Assembly (NCBI RefSeq): GCF_037975245.1
Contig: NC_092583.1
Location: 8,324,764-8,388,763, forward strand
Source: Apostichopus japonicus
Taxonomy: Eukaryota > Echinodermata > Holothuroidea > Aspidochirotida > Stichopodidae
Length of the DNA stretch: 64,000 nt
Direction: 5' to 3'
The notes beneath the pieces are model-generated. The model was not told the DNA's origin and did not search any database. It worked only from the letters and a program-made list of their open reading frames with translations. The position numbers and the translations under genes were made by a program. Positions 12,462-24,600 of the stretch are shown piece after piece; within the stretch, counting starts at the first letter, position 1; every line of letters begins with the position of its first letter.

Positions 12462-14408
12462 ACAAAAAGAGCAGTTAACAACTTTTTACTGAAATATTGT
12501 CAAAACAAAAGTATATCAAGAAATCAAAGTTAAGAAAACATTTTTGTGTTTATTGTTCATTCATTCATTTTGTGTTGTGGGTTGGGGATGGCACATATTT
12601 CACTTGCTGTTACTTTATTACAAGTAATTGTACACTGCAAGTAGTTCATGGTATTTGATAATAGAGAAAGTGGCGACAATTACAAAAAGACCCTCCAAGG
12701 AATCTTTCATGAACTAATTTTCATTTGTTAACAACAATATGACTGATAAAACCAACCAGGGACGCAACCACCAATTTTATACTGGGAAATGTGGTGTTAT
12801 GTCGTCCACGGGGTAAAGGATCTAAGTGAAGGGGGTGACCCCAACCCCATCCCTCCCCATTGAGATATTTGAGGTAATGGAGGTTGATTTGATACTAAAG
12901 AGTGCTACATTTTGCAAATTTGCTAAGTGTTGTTAAATGTTTAGTATTTTCGACTGTTTAGGTTGTATCGCACATATAAAATATATATCTATGTACTTTA
13001 CACTATGCCTTTTTTCTTCAAATTAATTTTCTGTCTGCCAGTGGGAAGGGGAGGAAGGCTGAGTGTACGTGATTGCGTTGCGCGGCTGGAACCAATATAT
13101 CTATGAATATTCATTCAGATGATACCTTTCAAGAGCAGGCTGGGTTTCCTGGTGGTGGTGTTCGTTCATATGTCTGGATAACATTGTCATCGACTAAAAG
13201 TTACAAAAAGAATTAAACAATGATAATGAACACATTTATTTGCTGTGTATTGTAATTTCTATAAAATATACATATTATTTTTACAAACAAGAAAGGTCTC
13301 GACCAGTTGTATTTATATGCTTATATTACATTATTATTAACGTCTTACCCCCTGTTAGGTATTTCCCTGCTTTGTTAGTGCGCTCCCATTTTTGCTCAAT
13401 CGGCCTGCCAAAAATATCAGTACTCAGCAGGTTTGTCGAACTGTCGTGCACTGCACGTTTTCACACTGGCTGCGTAACTTACCAAATTTATGTTAAGCCA
13501 CTGAAATTAATCTTTATTGTTTACGCGGACGTTGTCATCAGAAACAGTCGATAATGGGGTTGAAGTCGGGAAAGTTGATGTCTTAAGAGAATGTACGATT
13601 TGTGAGGCCTAGAGCGGTCATATTCACTCACCGAACAACGAATGTACAACTTGAAGAAAGTACTGTAAGACACAGTTAGAGCCAAATAAAGAGTTTAACT
13701 GATGGTCGTCTAAGCAATTGTCATTCTTCGTGTTTGTGTGACGTGACCGTAGAGACCGTAGAGCGCCCTCTACCCCAAACTGGCTCCGAGCCCAAGAGCA
13801 GTTTCACCCCCCCCCCCCAAAAAAAAGGATCGGAATGTGGGTTAAAAGATTTAGAAATAATGTATCAAGGAAAAATGTTCAGTGAACTATCTGATATACG
13901 TCATAGAAATCTACGTCTTAGGGGCAACCCCCTTGTCGAGGGGCGTATGGAAGGGGAGGGAGGTGAGTGGTATATCACCATACGGAAATGTGGTGGTCGT
14001 GCTGCCATGTACCAATATGCTATTATGGCTGTGGTAGGCCAAACCATTTAATGTTGAGGGTCGGTGGCCCTGTCTGCCTTCGTGGCTATGTTATTGTTCG
14101 TGTAGGCATAGGCTGTTATCATAGTTGTTATAAACAAATGGAAGTGATGTGTAATTCAGCATTTGCACATAAATTTAAAAAGTGATTTTTTTTTCAAATT
14201 TTTATAAATATCTACAAATAGGCTAAGTTTCTTATGCCTGTAGAGTGATATTCTATACGAAGATATGCATGCCGTCCATGTAGCTATTGTCCGTTTAGCA
14301 GGTTCGGTAAACTTAAACTTTAATTTCTAAATCAAAAGTATAAATCCGTATATATTCTTGCTGATTAAAGCTTTAACGTGAAAATCGCTTATTCTAGCGG
14401 CCCCAATA
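12462..14408. other. No gene recognised
   Basis: AT-rich with C13/A8 runs near 13807. Unique sequence up to the unit A boundary. Confidence 0.5.
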
Positions 14409-14963
14409 CCGCCCCCTCTCCCTGTTCTTTCCCTGCTATGTAGGTATACTTCCCATTCCAGTCGGATCGCTTAATCTTAATGCAACATTGGAAGTTCATT
14501 ATAGGGTCACAGCCTTTTACCGCAAAGCATGGCACAGTAAACTCTTGGGAAGGCTCGCGACCACTATTTCTCACAAAAGGTTAATAAGATTTGACTTACA
14601 ATCTTTCTTTAGATCAGTTAAAACATTAACATTAACCTTCAAAATATAATTAGACTGACTTTTAAAATTAGAATTTGACATGATATGCCCCAACAAAAAG
14701 CACTTACATTAGGTCTAGAACTAAATTTTGTTGCTATATATTTAATGGTTTGAACTATTTTGTAAGGTACAAGTTTACAAAATAAGTTTAGGTAGTTTCC
14801 GAACTTACCAGCAATATGAGATAAAAGAATATGGTTCCAGATTCTGGAAATAGTTCGCTGTATTCGCTAGGTTAAGCAAGTACTATGTGTTTGTGGTGCT
14901 ATATGCAAGTTGAACTGAACATCATGTTACCAAAGTATCCATTCTTCTCAGTAAACACTTGTG

Positions 14964-14971
14964 TGACGTCA
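14964..14971. promoter_or_regulatory. TGACGTCA (CRE/ATF palindrome), unit A
   Basis: Perfect 8-bp CRE near the left end of the unit, also at 28371-28378 (B) and 39953-39960 (C). It is 4-7 kb from exon 1, so a role in ASB8-like transcription is only a possibility. Confidence 0.25.
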
Positions 14972-15403
14972 CGAAACAACGCACAGCGCATCGTTACATC
15001 AGCTGACGCAGAGAGGCTGTTACAGCGCCTTCCGCGCTATGCAATGTCTTTGTAATCGAGCACTGACTGTGCTAAACACATGACTTCTGACATTTAGTTC
15101 AGCGCGTCTGACCGGAGATTTTCACAACGTGTGACTGCGTGTACGCGCTAGTTGGCTACATCATATACGAATGCGTTGTTTTGGTAAAATATGTTGAAAA
15201 AAAAACATGCGTGTGCCAGCGAACGAGTGCAGTGGCTTCATCTGTTTGTGTGTAAGAAGTATAGAAGTCAGGAATCAATAACAATTGGTTATCAAACGAT
15301 GAGCTCTACAATGAAACCAACCAAACACTTTGGTCATCCATAGTCGCACATAGAAGATTTAGATTTTTTGGTCATGTAGTAAGACTTCCGGAGGACGCTC
15401 CAG

Positions 15404-17618
15404 CAGCGACGTAGCCAGGAATTTGAAAGGGGGGGGGGAGCACTTTTTGCGATTGATATGGATTTTCAAAGTTGTAGGCACGACTATCTGAGCGGAGCGC
15501 CACCATCGGTTGGCGCGGAGCGTACAAGAAAATTTTTGGTTTTACAGGAAACAGGAAACAGCCCTTCCCGAATGTTCATTCTGGTTCCCTGGCCTCTTGC
15601 TAACTTGAGAAACGTCATTCAATATCACTTTTATACCCAAAAAACAAACGAGTTAAAATAGTACGTAATTCAATAATACATAATGTATTAAAATTAGCAA
15701 GGTACACAAGGGCGGCGGAAGCACTTTTAATCTTGGGGGGGGGGGGCACCGACGTCAAAGGGCACTTTGCAAAAATTCGATTGGACTGATGCAGCCTGAT
15801 ATTTAGTACCCTTTATAAATCTTATTGTATTTTCTTATTTGCGTATACACATCACTCCATCAACGCCCCCCCCCCCCCCCCATCTTAGCAGTCTTACTTT
15901 TCAACTTCTGATACTTGTAGATACAAAGATAGGCCAGAAATGTCTTTGATACAACCATAGCCAGTAATTGTCTTTGATAAAACTGTAGCTAGTAAATGTT
16001 TATCGAAAAGGCTGTTTTGGAACTTGGAACGCCGATCGTGACAACAACAGGCAACAAAGTGCTGCAGCTCTATACATATAAAGTCTGTTAATCAACGATA
16101 GGTTTATTTGACTGTGGAATGTTCTCAACTGAAATTTTATCTGCGTAAATGGGTTCTTAAGTAGATGTTAAAAAACTGACAAGATCGTATCCTAGTCTTT
16201 TTCGGTGGGTAGAGTATTGAATGAAACGGCACGCGATATGAATGACAGCCTAGATGACAGAAGAATAGGTCACCTAATTTAGCCATAATCTTGCTACGTT
16301 CATTTCAATAGTTTTTCCTGTCTAGACTCTTAAACACGTCCAGCAAGCTTATGGATTTGAATTATGGGTGTTTTAATAAAAAAGATAACTTGGCCAAAAA
16401 AAGTGTAGGCCCGGGCCTACAGTGCTACATACTGGCTACGCCCCTGATAAATCTAAATTAGGATTAGATCTCTTATTGAAATATCGCTGACTTAATAAGG
16501 TGATCAAGAGTACAAGTTTTATGTAGAAAAAGGGCACATTTTTAACCTGAGGAAAAGTGGGGGGGGTACTTGCCCCCTGTGCCCACCGGTTCCGCCGCCC
16601 TTGAAGGTACATGTACAGAGTAGTCTTACTTACTTTTCAACTTCTGATACTTGTAGATGCAAAGATAGTAAGATAGTCCAGAAATGTCTTTGATACAACT
16701 GTAGCTAGTAAATGTTTAAGTTAGCCTCATAAGAGAAGGCGAGAGCTATCCGACGATTGCCATCTGATGCAAATTTCTCAAGTGTTTTCTCAACTGAAAA
16801 ATTATCTGTGTAAACGGGTTCTAAACTACATGTTAAAAAACTGACAAGATCGGATCCTATAGTCTTTTTCGGCGGGTAGAGTGTTGAATGACACTATCGT
16901 GCTACATACTGGCTACGCCCTGATCATATGATATCATTATCAGCAGATTTTGTTTCCTGTTTAAATTCTTTTACATGTTCTTTTACATAATATATCAGAA
17001 AGACAAACATAGTGCTCTTTTACAAGTTTTCCAGTAGGATGATTCTTGTTTATTGTCCAATGTCTGGACTTTAATACATTTGATGAACTTAACTGATGGA
17101 CAATATAAACTTTCATATTTTGTAATACAGCCAGAAATGCAGTGGCCTAAAAACAAATATCGTTATCGCAGTGTATTAGCAGTGTCATAATTATTTATAG
17201 GAAGTGCGTATCACGTACGATTGCTAGCTTAGCTTTATAACATGCTGTTCGTGCAACAACTTAGGACGACTCATTGAACGAACGTTTTCGACGTTGTTGT
17301 GCATACAGTTCGTGACATTCCATAGAGTGCGGTTAGGTAGGCAATATGTATTTTATTACGCAGTGGCCAACTGTAGGCTTGTAATTGGTTATAAGCTAAA
17401 TTTAGCTAATTGCATCTGCCAAACTAAGTAAGTAGTTGAATCAGTAGGCGTGAATGTTACTACGATTACAATCGAGTTAACGGAGCTGACGAGTATTCAA
17501 GATCAAAAGAGCACTGACAAAATACCATGCTAAAAAAATGACAGTTTAAAAAAAAATAGACACTGAAAGGGGGGAGCGGTCGCTCCCCCTGCTCCCCCCC
17601 CCCCTGGCTACGTCCCTG
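15404..17618. mobile_element. hAT-like DNA transposon (non-autonomous), outer element in unit A
   Basis: Flanked by the 8-bp target duplication CGCTCCAG (15396-15403 and 17619-17626). Ends are inverted repeats: CAGCGACGTAGCCAGG at left, CCTGGCTACGTCCCTG at right. CAG ends plus an 8-bp duplication fit the hAT superfamily. Units B and C carry the empty site (about 28809 and 40390). No transposase frame is seen in 2215 bp, so it would depend on a transposase elsewhere. It interrupts the LINE fragment and contains a second element at 15707-16603. Confidence 0.9.
15707..16603. mobile_element. Nested hAT-like MITE inside the outer element
   Basis: 897 bp with perfect 14-bp inverted ends CAAGGGCGGCGGAA / TTCCGCCGCCCTTG and the 8-bp target duplication AAGGTACA (15699-15706 and 16604-16611). 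It is non-coding, with G-rich subterminal runs. Parts of its inside (about 15893-16010, 16175-16230, 16415-16445) reappear outside it at 16622-16925. Confidence 0.88.
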
Positions 17619-17849
17619 CGCTCCAGCAAAGGTTGCTTTAAGAGAAGCACTGAGACATACTGCTAAACCAGTAGGAAGGCCCGTGACTACCTTGCTAAGT
17701 CGCAATTTAAGACGTTAATATTAACAATTTCGAGGAAGCAATAAACCTTGCGCAAGATCGTGATACGTGGCGGAGGTTAATCACTGAGCATGTCGGATAG
17801 ACGAGACTCAACTTACTACTACTACTAAGTATAGAAGTCAGGAATCCAG

Positions 17850-20800
17850 CGCCTTCTGCCCTACAAAATATATTTGTAATTTAATGCCAAATGTGCCGAA
17901 TACCAAAACATTTATAAAGCGCCGTAACATCTATAGATATGTATCTCTGTCAGATGCACTGTTACCGGAGATAAACACATTATAATACGTCCTCACAATA
18001 ACTGTTGACGTACGCGTTGTAAGAAATATCACGTTGTGCCAAAAAAAAAACGTATGATAAGCGCGCACATACACTGGATTTACCTTAAAGTGTGATCAGT
18101 ATCACTGTGATGTAGGCCAGTGCGGGCACATGGCCCAGCAGGGGGTACAAGGTCGTGTCCAACCCTGTACAAACTACAGTATCCCCCCACGCACATACAC
18201 ACATAAACACGGGCGCACACACTATGCCATCATCATATTTAAGAGAACTTCACAAGTTATTGGTCACGAGTATTGTGCTCCTTTAATTGCTGAAAATCCA
18301 AAAACGTTTGTCAAAATTGTCATATCCTGACCTGAAATAATTGAGGGTCTTACAGGGCGATGTGATATGATGTAATGAATTGCGTTACGATGCGAAGTAA
18401 TGCTACACATTATCTTATTTTTATTCAAAAACTATACAGCGCAGTGCAATCTAATGGCATATATAATTATAAGACAATGGATTATACTTGGCTGCATTAT
18501 TTACTTACTTGGCAATATATTCAAAGATCTGTCGGATGGTAGAGAGCTTTGTAGTAAACCGTTAGTCTTTATTGTGTCTATAAATGCATTCATCTTTCAT
18601 TCTCATTCATCTTCCTTAAAGTGGAGGACACAGCCGAGGACGGTTTCCATACCTTATTCCGCCCACAGATGAACTTACGATATACTGCAAAACAGCCCAT
18701 CGTTATTTTGTGTGTTGCCTATCGTTCTATCAAAAGTGCTACTATTAACATTAAGATAAACAGTGAGCAAAAAAAAATCTAGGAATGACAGGGAAAATGT
18801 ATGAAATTACCGTTAATTGTAACCTGTTTTGATATTTTGGGGAATAATGATCAACTTCAATACCATTCTTTCATAGAAGAAGAATTTCTAGCAGACGGTA
18901 TGGTTTGAACTGAGGGCGTACTGCAATTTGGTGTCCCTGGATGAAAAGTTGGCAAATTACATGGATAGAAACCTATATTGTGCACTGGCTACCCTGGTTT
19001 GTTTTCCCTTTCGGTTTTGTTATTTTGTATTTCTTGTGCTAGTGTACATGTACGATACGTGTGTTATATATACATCTATAAATAATGTTACTTTTTGTTA
19101 TTGGTCTAAATGAAACCATCGAAGCACGCCTGTTGGCAGAAAACTCTGAAAAATCAACAGTTGCAGAGACTACCAACAGAAACGTACCATTTATATGCAG
19201 TTTTACATATTTTCAGGCTAGGAATAAGATTAATCACGAAAGTAACCCCTCCCAGGCACAGCCTTTGAGCTCAAACTGAAAGCAACTCACCGGGTCTTGT
19301 ATAAGACTAGGGCATAGAATTGGATGTACAACTTTATAGGTTAGGGTTAGGACAGTAGACTAAGGCCTAGGCCTACTGTAACTTACGCCAAAGATTCTCA
19401 TTATGTGGTAAGTTAGGCCTACAGTGGCCACGAAGTGTATCCTCATAGTTGCTGTCTGCTGTTATATCACACAGTTTATACAGTAGGCCTAACATTAGAC
19501 CTAGGCTATACCATAGTCTAGAATAGATTGATGTACAGTTAACCCCGATTATCCGAATTGGTGGGGAGCGAAGGTAGTTCCGATAAATCAAATGGTTCAG
19601 ATAATTGAATTTTCATCAAGTAACTTATTTTTGACTATGAGACACCCATGTAATGCCTTCTAAATGATTGTATATATATATTAGTTTCCATGTTCATAAA
19701 TTGATTCTTTTGATGATTGTATTCAGAATAGAAAAGCATTTGCTTTTGATTCCAGGAGGTGGGGGGGGGGGGGGGATTACCACATACTTTCACCACTCTG
19801 ACCACATGTTCAGTAGGACATATATTATCGCTGTATAGGCCTCTTACTGTAGTACAGGATACAAGTGTCAGTGGTTTATTCTAGCGTAATACTGATTCAC
19901 AATATCCGTAATACTTGATTAACACGCTTTAGAGGTTCTTGTATAGAAAAGTAAGAGAGAAAGTAGTTACAGCTTGTACCTAATAAAGTTCTTTCATGTT
20001 TGAATAATTTATCATGAGGTAAATGGCATTTCTTTACGCCGAAAGATCCAAAACAAATATGTGCGTGGCCAGTTGACTTTTCTGGAGTGCATGTTTTTGT
20101 AAACATGTTAGTAAAGTGACTTGGACTTTCCTTAAATTACTCATTCCAATATTGGGGGGGGGGGGGGGCGGAATGAATGTGAGAAGGGGAATCCCTAATT
20201 GCAGTTGTAACAAGAAAGAATTTAAGCTTCAGATTTTACAGTGATACAATTTTGTATTTATATTTAAATAATTTCGGATTAAATTTTTAGCAGACATTCA
20301 GAGTTACCCAGGGCTCTGCATTTAATATCGGTGTTTATTGTACGCCACTAAGCTGAATTTGCCATAGGTTACCCTAACTAGCCTTTCTTTTTGGGGTTAA
20401 AACCACCTACCAAATTTCCCACTAAAAGCACTTAGCCTGTCTATTAAGTTTTAATCATATTCAAACAATTTCAATTGACTGGTTCCTTATTCATCATCGT
20501 TTCATGCATTGACCTCCTTTGTCCTAAACTGCCTTGTCACAATCGCAGATAAGGGGATTTCTGAAAATGAAAAAATCTAAATATGATGCAAACACTGTGA
20601 CGTAAATAGTCCCGGCATTGTAACAAAGTGTGAAGATTGTAATCTGTAATTGCTACTCATATAGTAAAGCCTTTGCACACTACCATGAAAGTTTTTTTTT
20701 TTTGAATTTCTCAAAAATTTTCAAAATCTCATTTATCTGGTATGACGTAATATAAGGCCCTAGCCTACATGCTAGGCACACAAGCGCTAGCCTAATGCAC

Positions 20801-21596
20801 GTTCACTGATGTGAATTTGTGACCGAAAATTATCAACTCCTATTTAAAACGGTTTACAATCTTGGTACAAATAACAATCAAACGTTTATGTAGTACTAGT
20901 GATAATCTATTCGATATGTAGAGCAATAGAAGAATTCAATGAAAATAAACAGGCTTTGTCAAAAGAATTTGAAAGCTGATCAATTTGTAAGTCATCAAAT
21001 TTACGTTGTACATAATGTGGGTACTGTATGTACTTGGAATCAATAACACTCGGCCTCCAGACTGTTTATTGATGAACGGAAGGCTGGTTTGGAATATCGG
21101 GGGTTCGGATGAAAGGGATTTGAAAAATGGGAGTTTTATCTATCATACAACCAATAGCTGTATAGGTATAGCTGACCTAAACCTGACATTGCCCAAAAAA
21201 ATGGTATTGCTTAAAATACCGATTGTAATTATCCAAGTAGTTTGCCCAAAGTTCAACCCTGCCCAAGATGCAACACGGAAAAGAATAAGTATAAAACTTT
21301 AAATGCATACGCTCGTAGTTTGTATTTAACATGATGAATAATAAATATGCGAAACTGCAGCTATTCATTTTTTTTTTATAAGCTCTTTACCATGTCATAT
21401 TTCTTTATCATTCTTCTTTATATCAATTGTGGATTTTTCATCTTTAATCCTGATCATTTGTCAAGTTGGTTGCGATGCCCAGACAGAAGTCCTAGCGGAG
21501 GAGGATTAGATGAAAGCATCCTCTCGGAGAGAGCTCTCTCAGATGACTGACGGTGACGTCTTCTCTTTCCATGATTTCCACGATAGTGTGTGAAGG
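17850..21596. other. 5' region of unit A, non-coding as far as seen
   Basis: Present in B and C. It contains repeated AGGCCTA-type palindromes (19360-19520), a G run near 19760 and many short open frames preserved only because the whole DNA is duplicated. Confidence 0.5.
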
Positions 21597-21686
21597 ATGT
21601 ACTTCAGATTTGCAATGACGCAGCACACCTTTAATCTGTCAGAGCGACTGATTCGGGTGATTAATGGCTGGAATGTCAACCCTAAG
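21597..21686 (+). CDS. asb8: ASB8-like copy A, exon 1 (30 codons)
   Basis: ATG 21597 opens 30 codons ending NPK, followed at once by a GTAAGA donor at 21687. The peptide aligns with the human ASB8 N-terminus through LSERLIR, which is why this short exon is accepted. A second in-frame ATG lies six codons further in. Confidence 0.88.
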
Positions 21687-24600
21687 GTAAGATCAAATGG
21701 TAACACTCCTTCGCCTGAATAAACATTCAACGGTGTTTGTCCTTCAAAGGATAGTCCAGAGGGAAACTTACTTTTGACCAATGAAAGGAGAATATATACT
21801 CAGCAGTTTGGTGATATTTAACATGCAATTTCTACATTTAGTGTTAGAGATACTTATAGTTGAAATTGTCACAGCTTGTACCATAAGGGAACTTGAAGCA
21901 AACAGGCGCGATCAGCGTTTGCAGTAGGAGGAGAGATTGCGGGATTCCTGCAATTTTTCTAGAGGGTCCCGCAAAACGGTTTCCTCTTTCAGGGAATTTC
22001 CCGCAACAATTCCTGGTACTTTCTGGAACTTGCACCATTAACGTACAGTTACACAACTTGCCACTAATAAGCCGGATGTTATAAAGTTTTGTTGAGTTTT
22101 GTAAGGAGTAATCTGATTGGTCAAATCTTTCCAAAAGAAAACACGTATTGATAATTTTGAAGAAGAAACTTGGATGTACATTTCAAAGAAAAACTAAACA
22201 AATTTGTCATATGCACCTGTTTGCTTCAAGTTCACCTTCCCTTCAAAACATGTCAATTTCAAATGACGTAATTTCCAGAAATGATACGTAGAACGTTTGA
22301 TGCAAATCACAACAGGGAGCTAAGAATCTGTTCTCCTTTCATCAGCCTCAGAAAAGAAATTTACCTGAAAATCCATTAAACATCGCCACACGATAGCCGA
22401 GTACTTACCTGTATGCACTCCAACATCTGCAAACTCTTCCAATTAGCGAGGGAAGTGATGTTTCCTGTTCTGCTTCACATCTTTTTATCCATACATCAAA
22501 TTGAGCCTCAGTAGAGAGTTTAATTCTGCATTCTATAGTATCCTTATGTATCAGAGATGCTCCAATGTCGTCTTAGTGAACATTAGCAAGAGATTTCCAA
22601 TAACTGGAAGAAAAGGAAAGGTCCCTCCCACCAAACAGCATTTTCACAGTGTGGGACGTTTTCTTAAAGCCCCACGAATTCAACAAAAAAATTTCCTCAA
22701 AGAACATTGCTTTCAACCGTTTGATGTTGTAAAACAGTCTGACACAAGTTGAATGACAGACAGTCTATGCATTGGTACCAAAAAATTGGAAATCTTTACC
22801 ACCTTTCACACCCCAATGTTCAGCTAAGAGACTTCAATTGCAACAAATTGTGAGCCTTCACAATTTTTGGCAATGAGCAGGGGAAAATTGTCATAAATAA
22901 CAGCAAATCTGTGTTTGGGGTTTCTCACCGTCTTTGGCCAACAAATTTGGTCGGTTGTGTCATGGAATAACTGCCAACCCGACATGGTCCAGTCTTAATA
23001 TTACTGACGTTTGTTTGTCTTCTCTGTTTAGAAAATGTCAACTTTCACAATTCTACCCCATCTTTTATGATATTTTTGTTGTTTACAACAAGTGAACAAT
23101 TAACTGTGTCTTGTTTGAAGTGTATAATTTAAGAGAGAGGATTTTCTCCTTTAAATACAACCAGTTGCAATGAGATTTTATCGACTGGGTTCTTCACAGG
23201 ATACCGTGGAGGAGATTCTGAGAGAAGGAGCCGATGTCAACCACGTCCATGGACTCTGCCTACCTCTCCACTGTGCCTGCTCTGTGGGGAATCCAGCCGT
23301 TGTTGAACTACTATTAGATTACGGAGCAGAGGTAATTTCAATACAATTGACTATATTTGGTCTTACATGATTTAACTGCATTCTGTGGTTGTTGTTGCCA
23401 TAAACTGGTGGCACCAGTCTCCACCGATAGTTAAAGGAGAGATGGGATACCCGATAGGATCGTCTTCTGACATAGTCTCCACCGAAACTGTACTGGCAGA
23501 GAATTGGGAAATTTAGGCATAAATTTCAAACATTTGCAAAACGATAAGATTTGAAAGCAGAACGTCAAAAGTTTTTGGGACAAAAATTAAATTGTCTGCA
23601 TCGGAAAAACGGTTAGTATACTCACTGACTCGGAGAGAAAGGGGGGGGGGGTGCAGTACACTTTTGAAAACCTGTAAGTATTATCGAAAACATCAGCGAG
23701 TTTCATAAAGGTACTCCTTTTATTCATTTGTGCAACTTCCCAACACAGAATGAAAAAGAGAAAGCATGCTGGGAATGACTACAAATATCCTTTTCATTCT
23801 TAATGCTGTCATTGTGTTGTCAATGTTTCAGGACTTTAAATTTTTCAGGGTCACTGAATCTTGTTGGTACCTAACTAACTTTAAGCTGACTGGATCATTT
23901 CTCATTCTTAAACTAATATTTCACTTTTTCAATTTCTTTTTTTTTTTTCTTTTTTTAGCCAGTCAGGACTTTTCCTGATTTCCTGTAGACCTTAACATTG
24001 GAAAAAAGCTGAGGTTGTCTCGATTTGTTTCAAATTCAAATCATTTCAAATCATAAGTGTGGTTCCTGGTTACTTTCTTAGTATGCAAGGTACTGCAGCT
24101 TCTTGCTAATATCCCTAGCTAAGAAATACTTTAGTTTAGTTTAGTAGTATAAAGGATCAGGAGGGACACTCAAGTCCCCATCAAGGACCTTATAGCAGTG
24201 AAAAAAAAACTGTAAGACCACAAAAAATCAGACCCGATTACAATGCTTAAAGTGCTTGTCCAAAGTATTCTTGAACCCATTCACACTTCTTGCAAGTACA
24301 ACTTTCTCCGGCCAAACCATTCCACTCATTCACAACCCTATTTAGGAAGAAAAAGTTATGCCAAAATATTAATCCTACTTTGTAACTTCTGGAGTTCAAG
24401 ACAATGACCTCTGGTACAACTACTATTATCAAACTTGAAAAAGTCAGTGAAGGATAAATTGTCAAAACCCTACACAATCTTGAATACCTGAATCAAGTCA
24501 CCACGTAACCTCCCTAAAGCTCCAGTGTGGTCAGATTCAAATGGTAAAAAAATTATAACTGGAAGGAGAAAAGAAAGATATTTCATCTTAATTGCCATAA

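Larger units (their letters stand above)
15277..17826 (+). mobile_element. 5'-truncated LINE (reverse-transcriptase C-terminus), unit A, split by the hAT
   Basis: Flanked by a 20-bp target duplication (15257-15276 and 17827-17846) beginning AAGTATAG. The plus strand encodes the C-terminal tail typical of LINE ORF2 proteins (LYNETNQ, FGHVVRLPEDAPAK, RPVTT), with a frame break before a segment ending DTWRRL. It ends in a TACTAC tail. The hAT at 15404 splits it. It is dead. Confidence 0.75.

Noticed and set aside
14964-14971. Assigning the CRE palindrome as the ASB8-like promoter
   Set aside because: It is several kilobases from exon 1 with no nearby transcription start evidence, so kept only as a low-confidence site.
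19373-20106. Short minus-strand frames repeated in all three units
   Set aside because: They include AGGCCTA-palindrome sequence, differ by indels between units, and show no coding-type substitution pattern.
23170-23199. ATG at 23170 as a gene start
   Set aside because: It lies before the TTCTTCACAG acceptor. The ASB8 alignment and phase place the exon start at 23200 with exon 1 upstream; the same holds in B and C.
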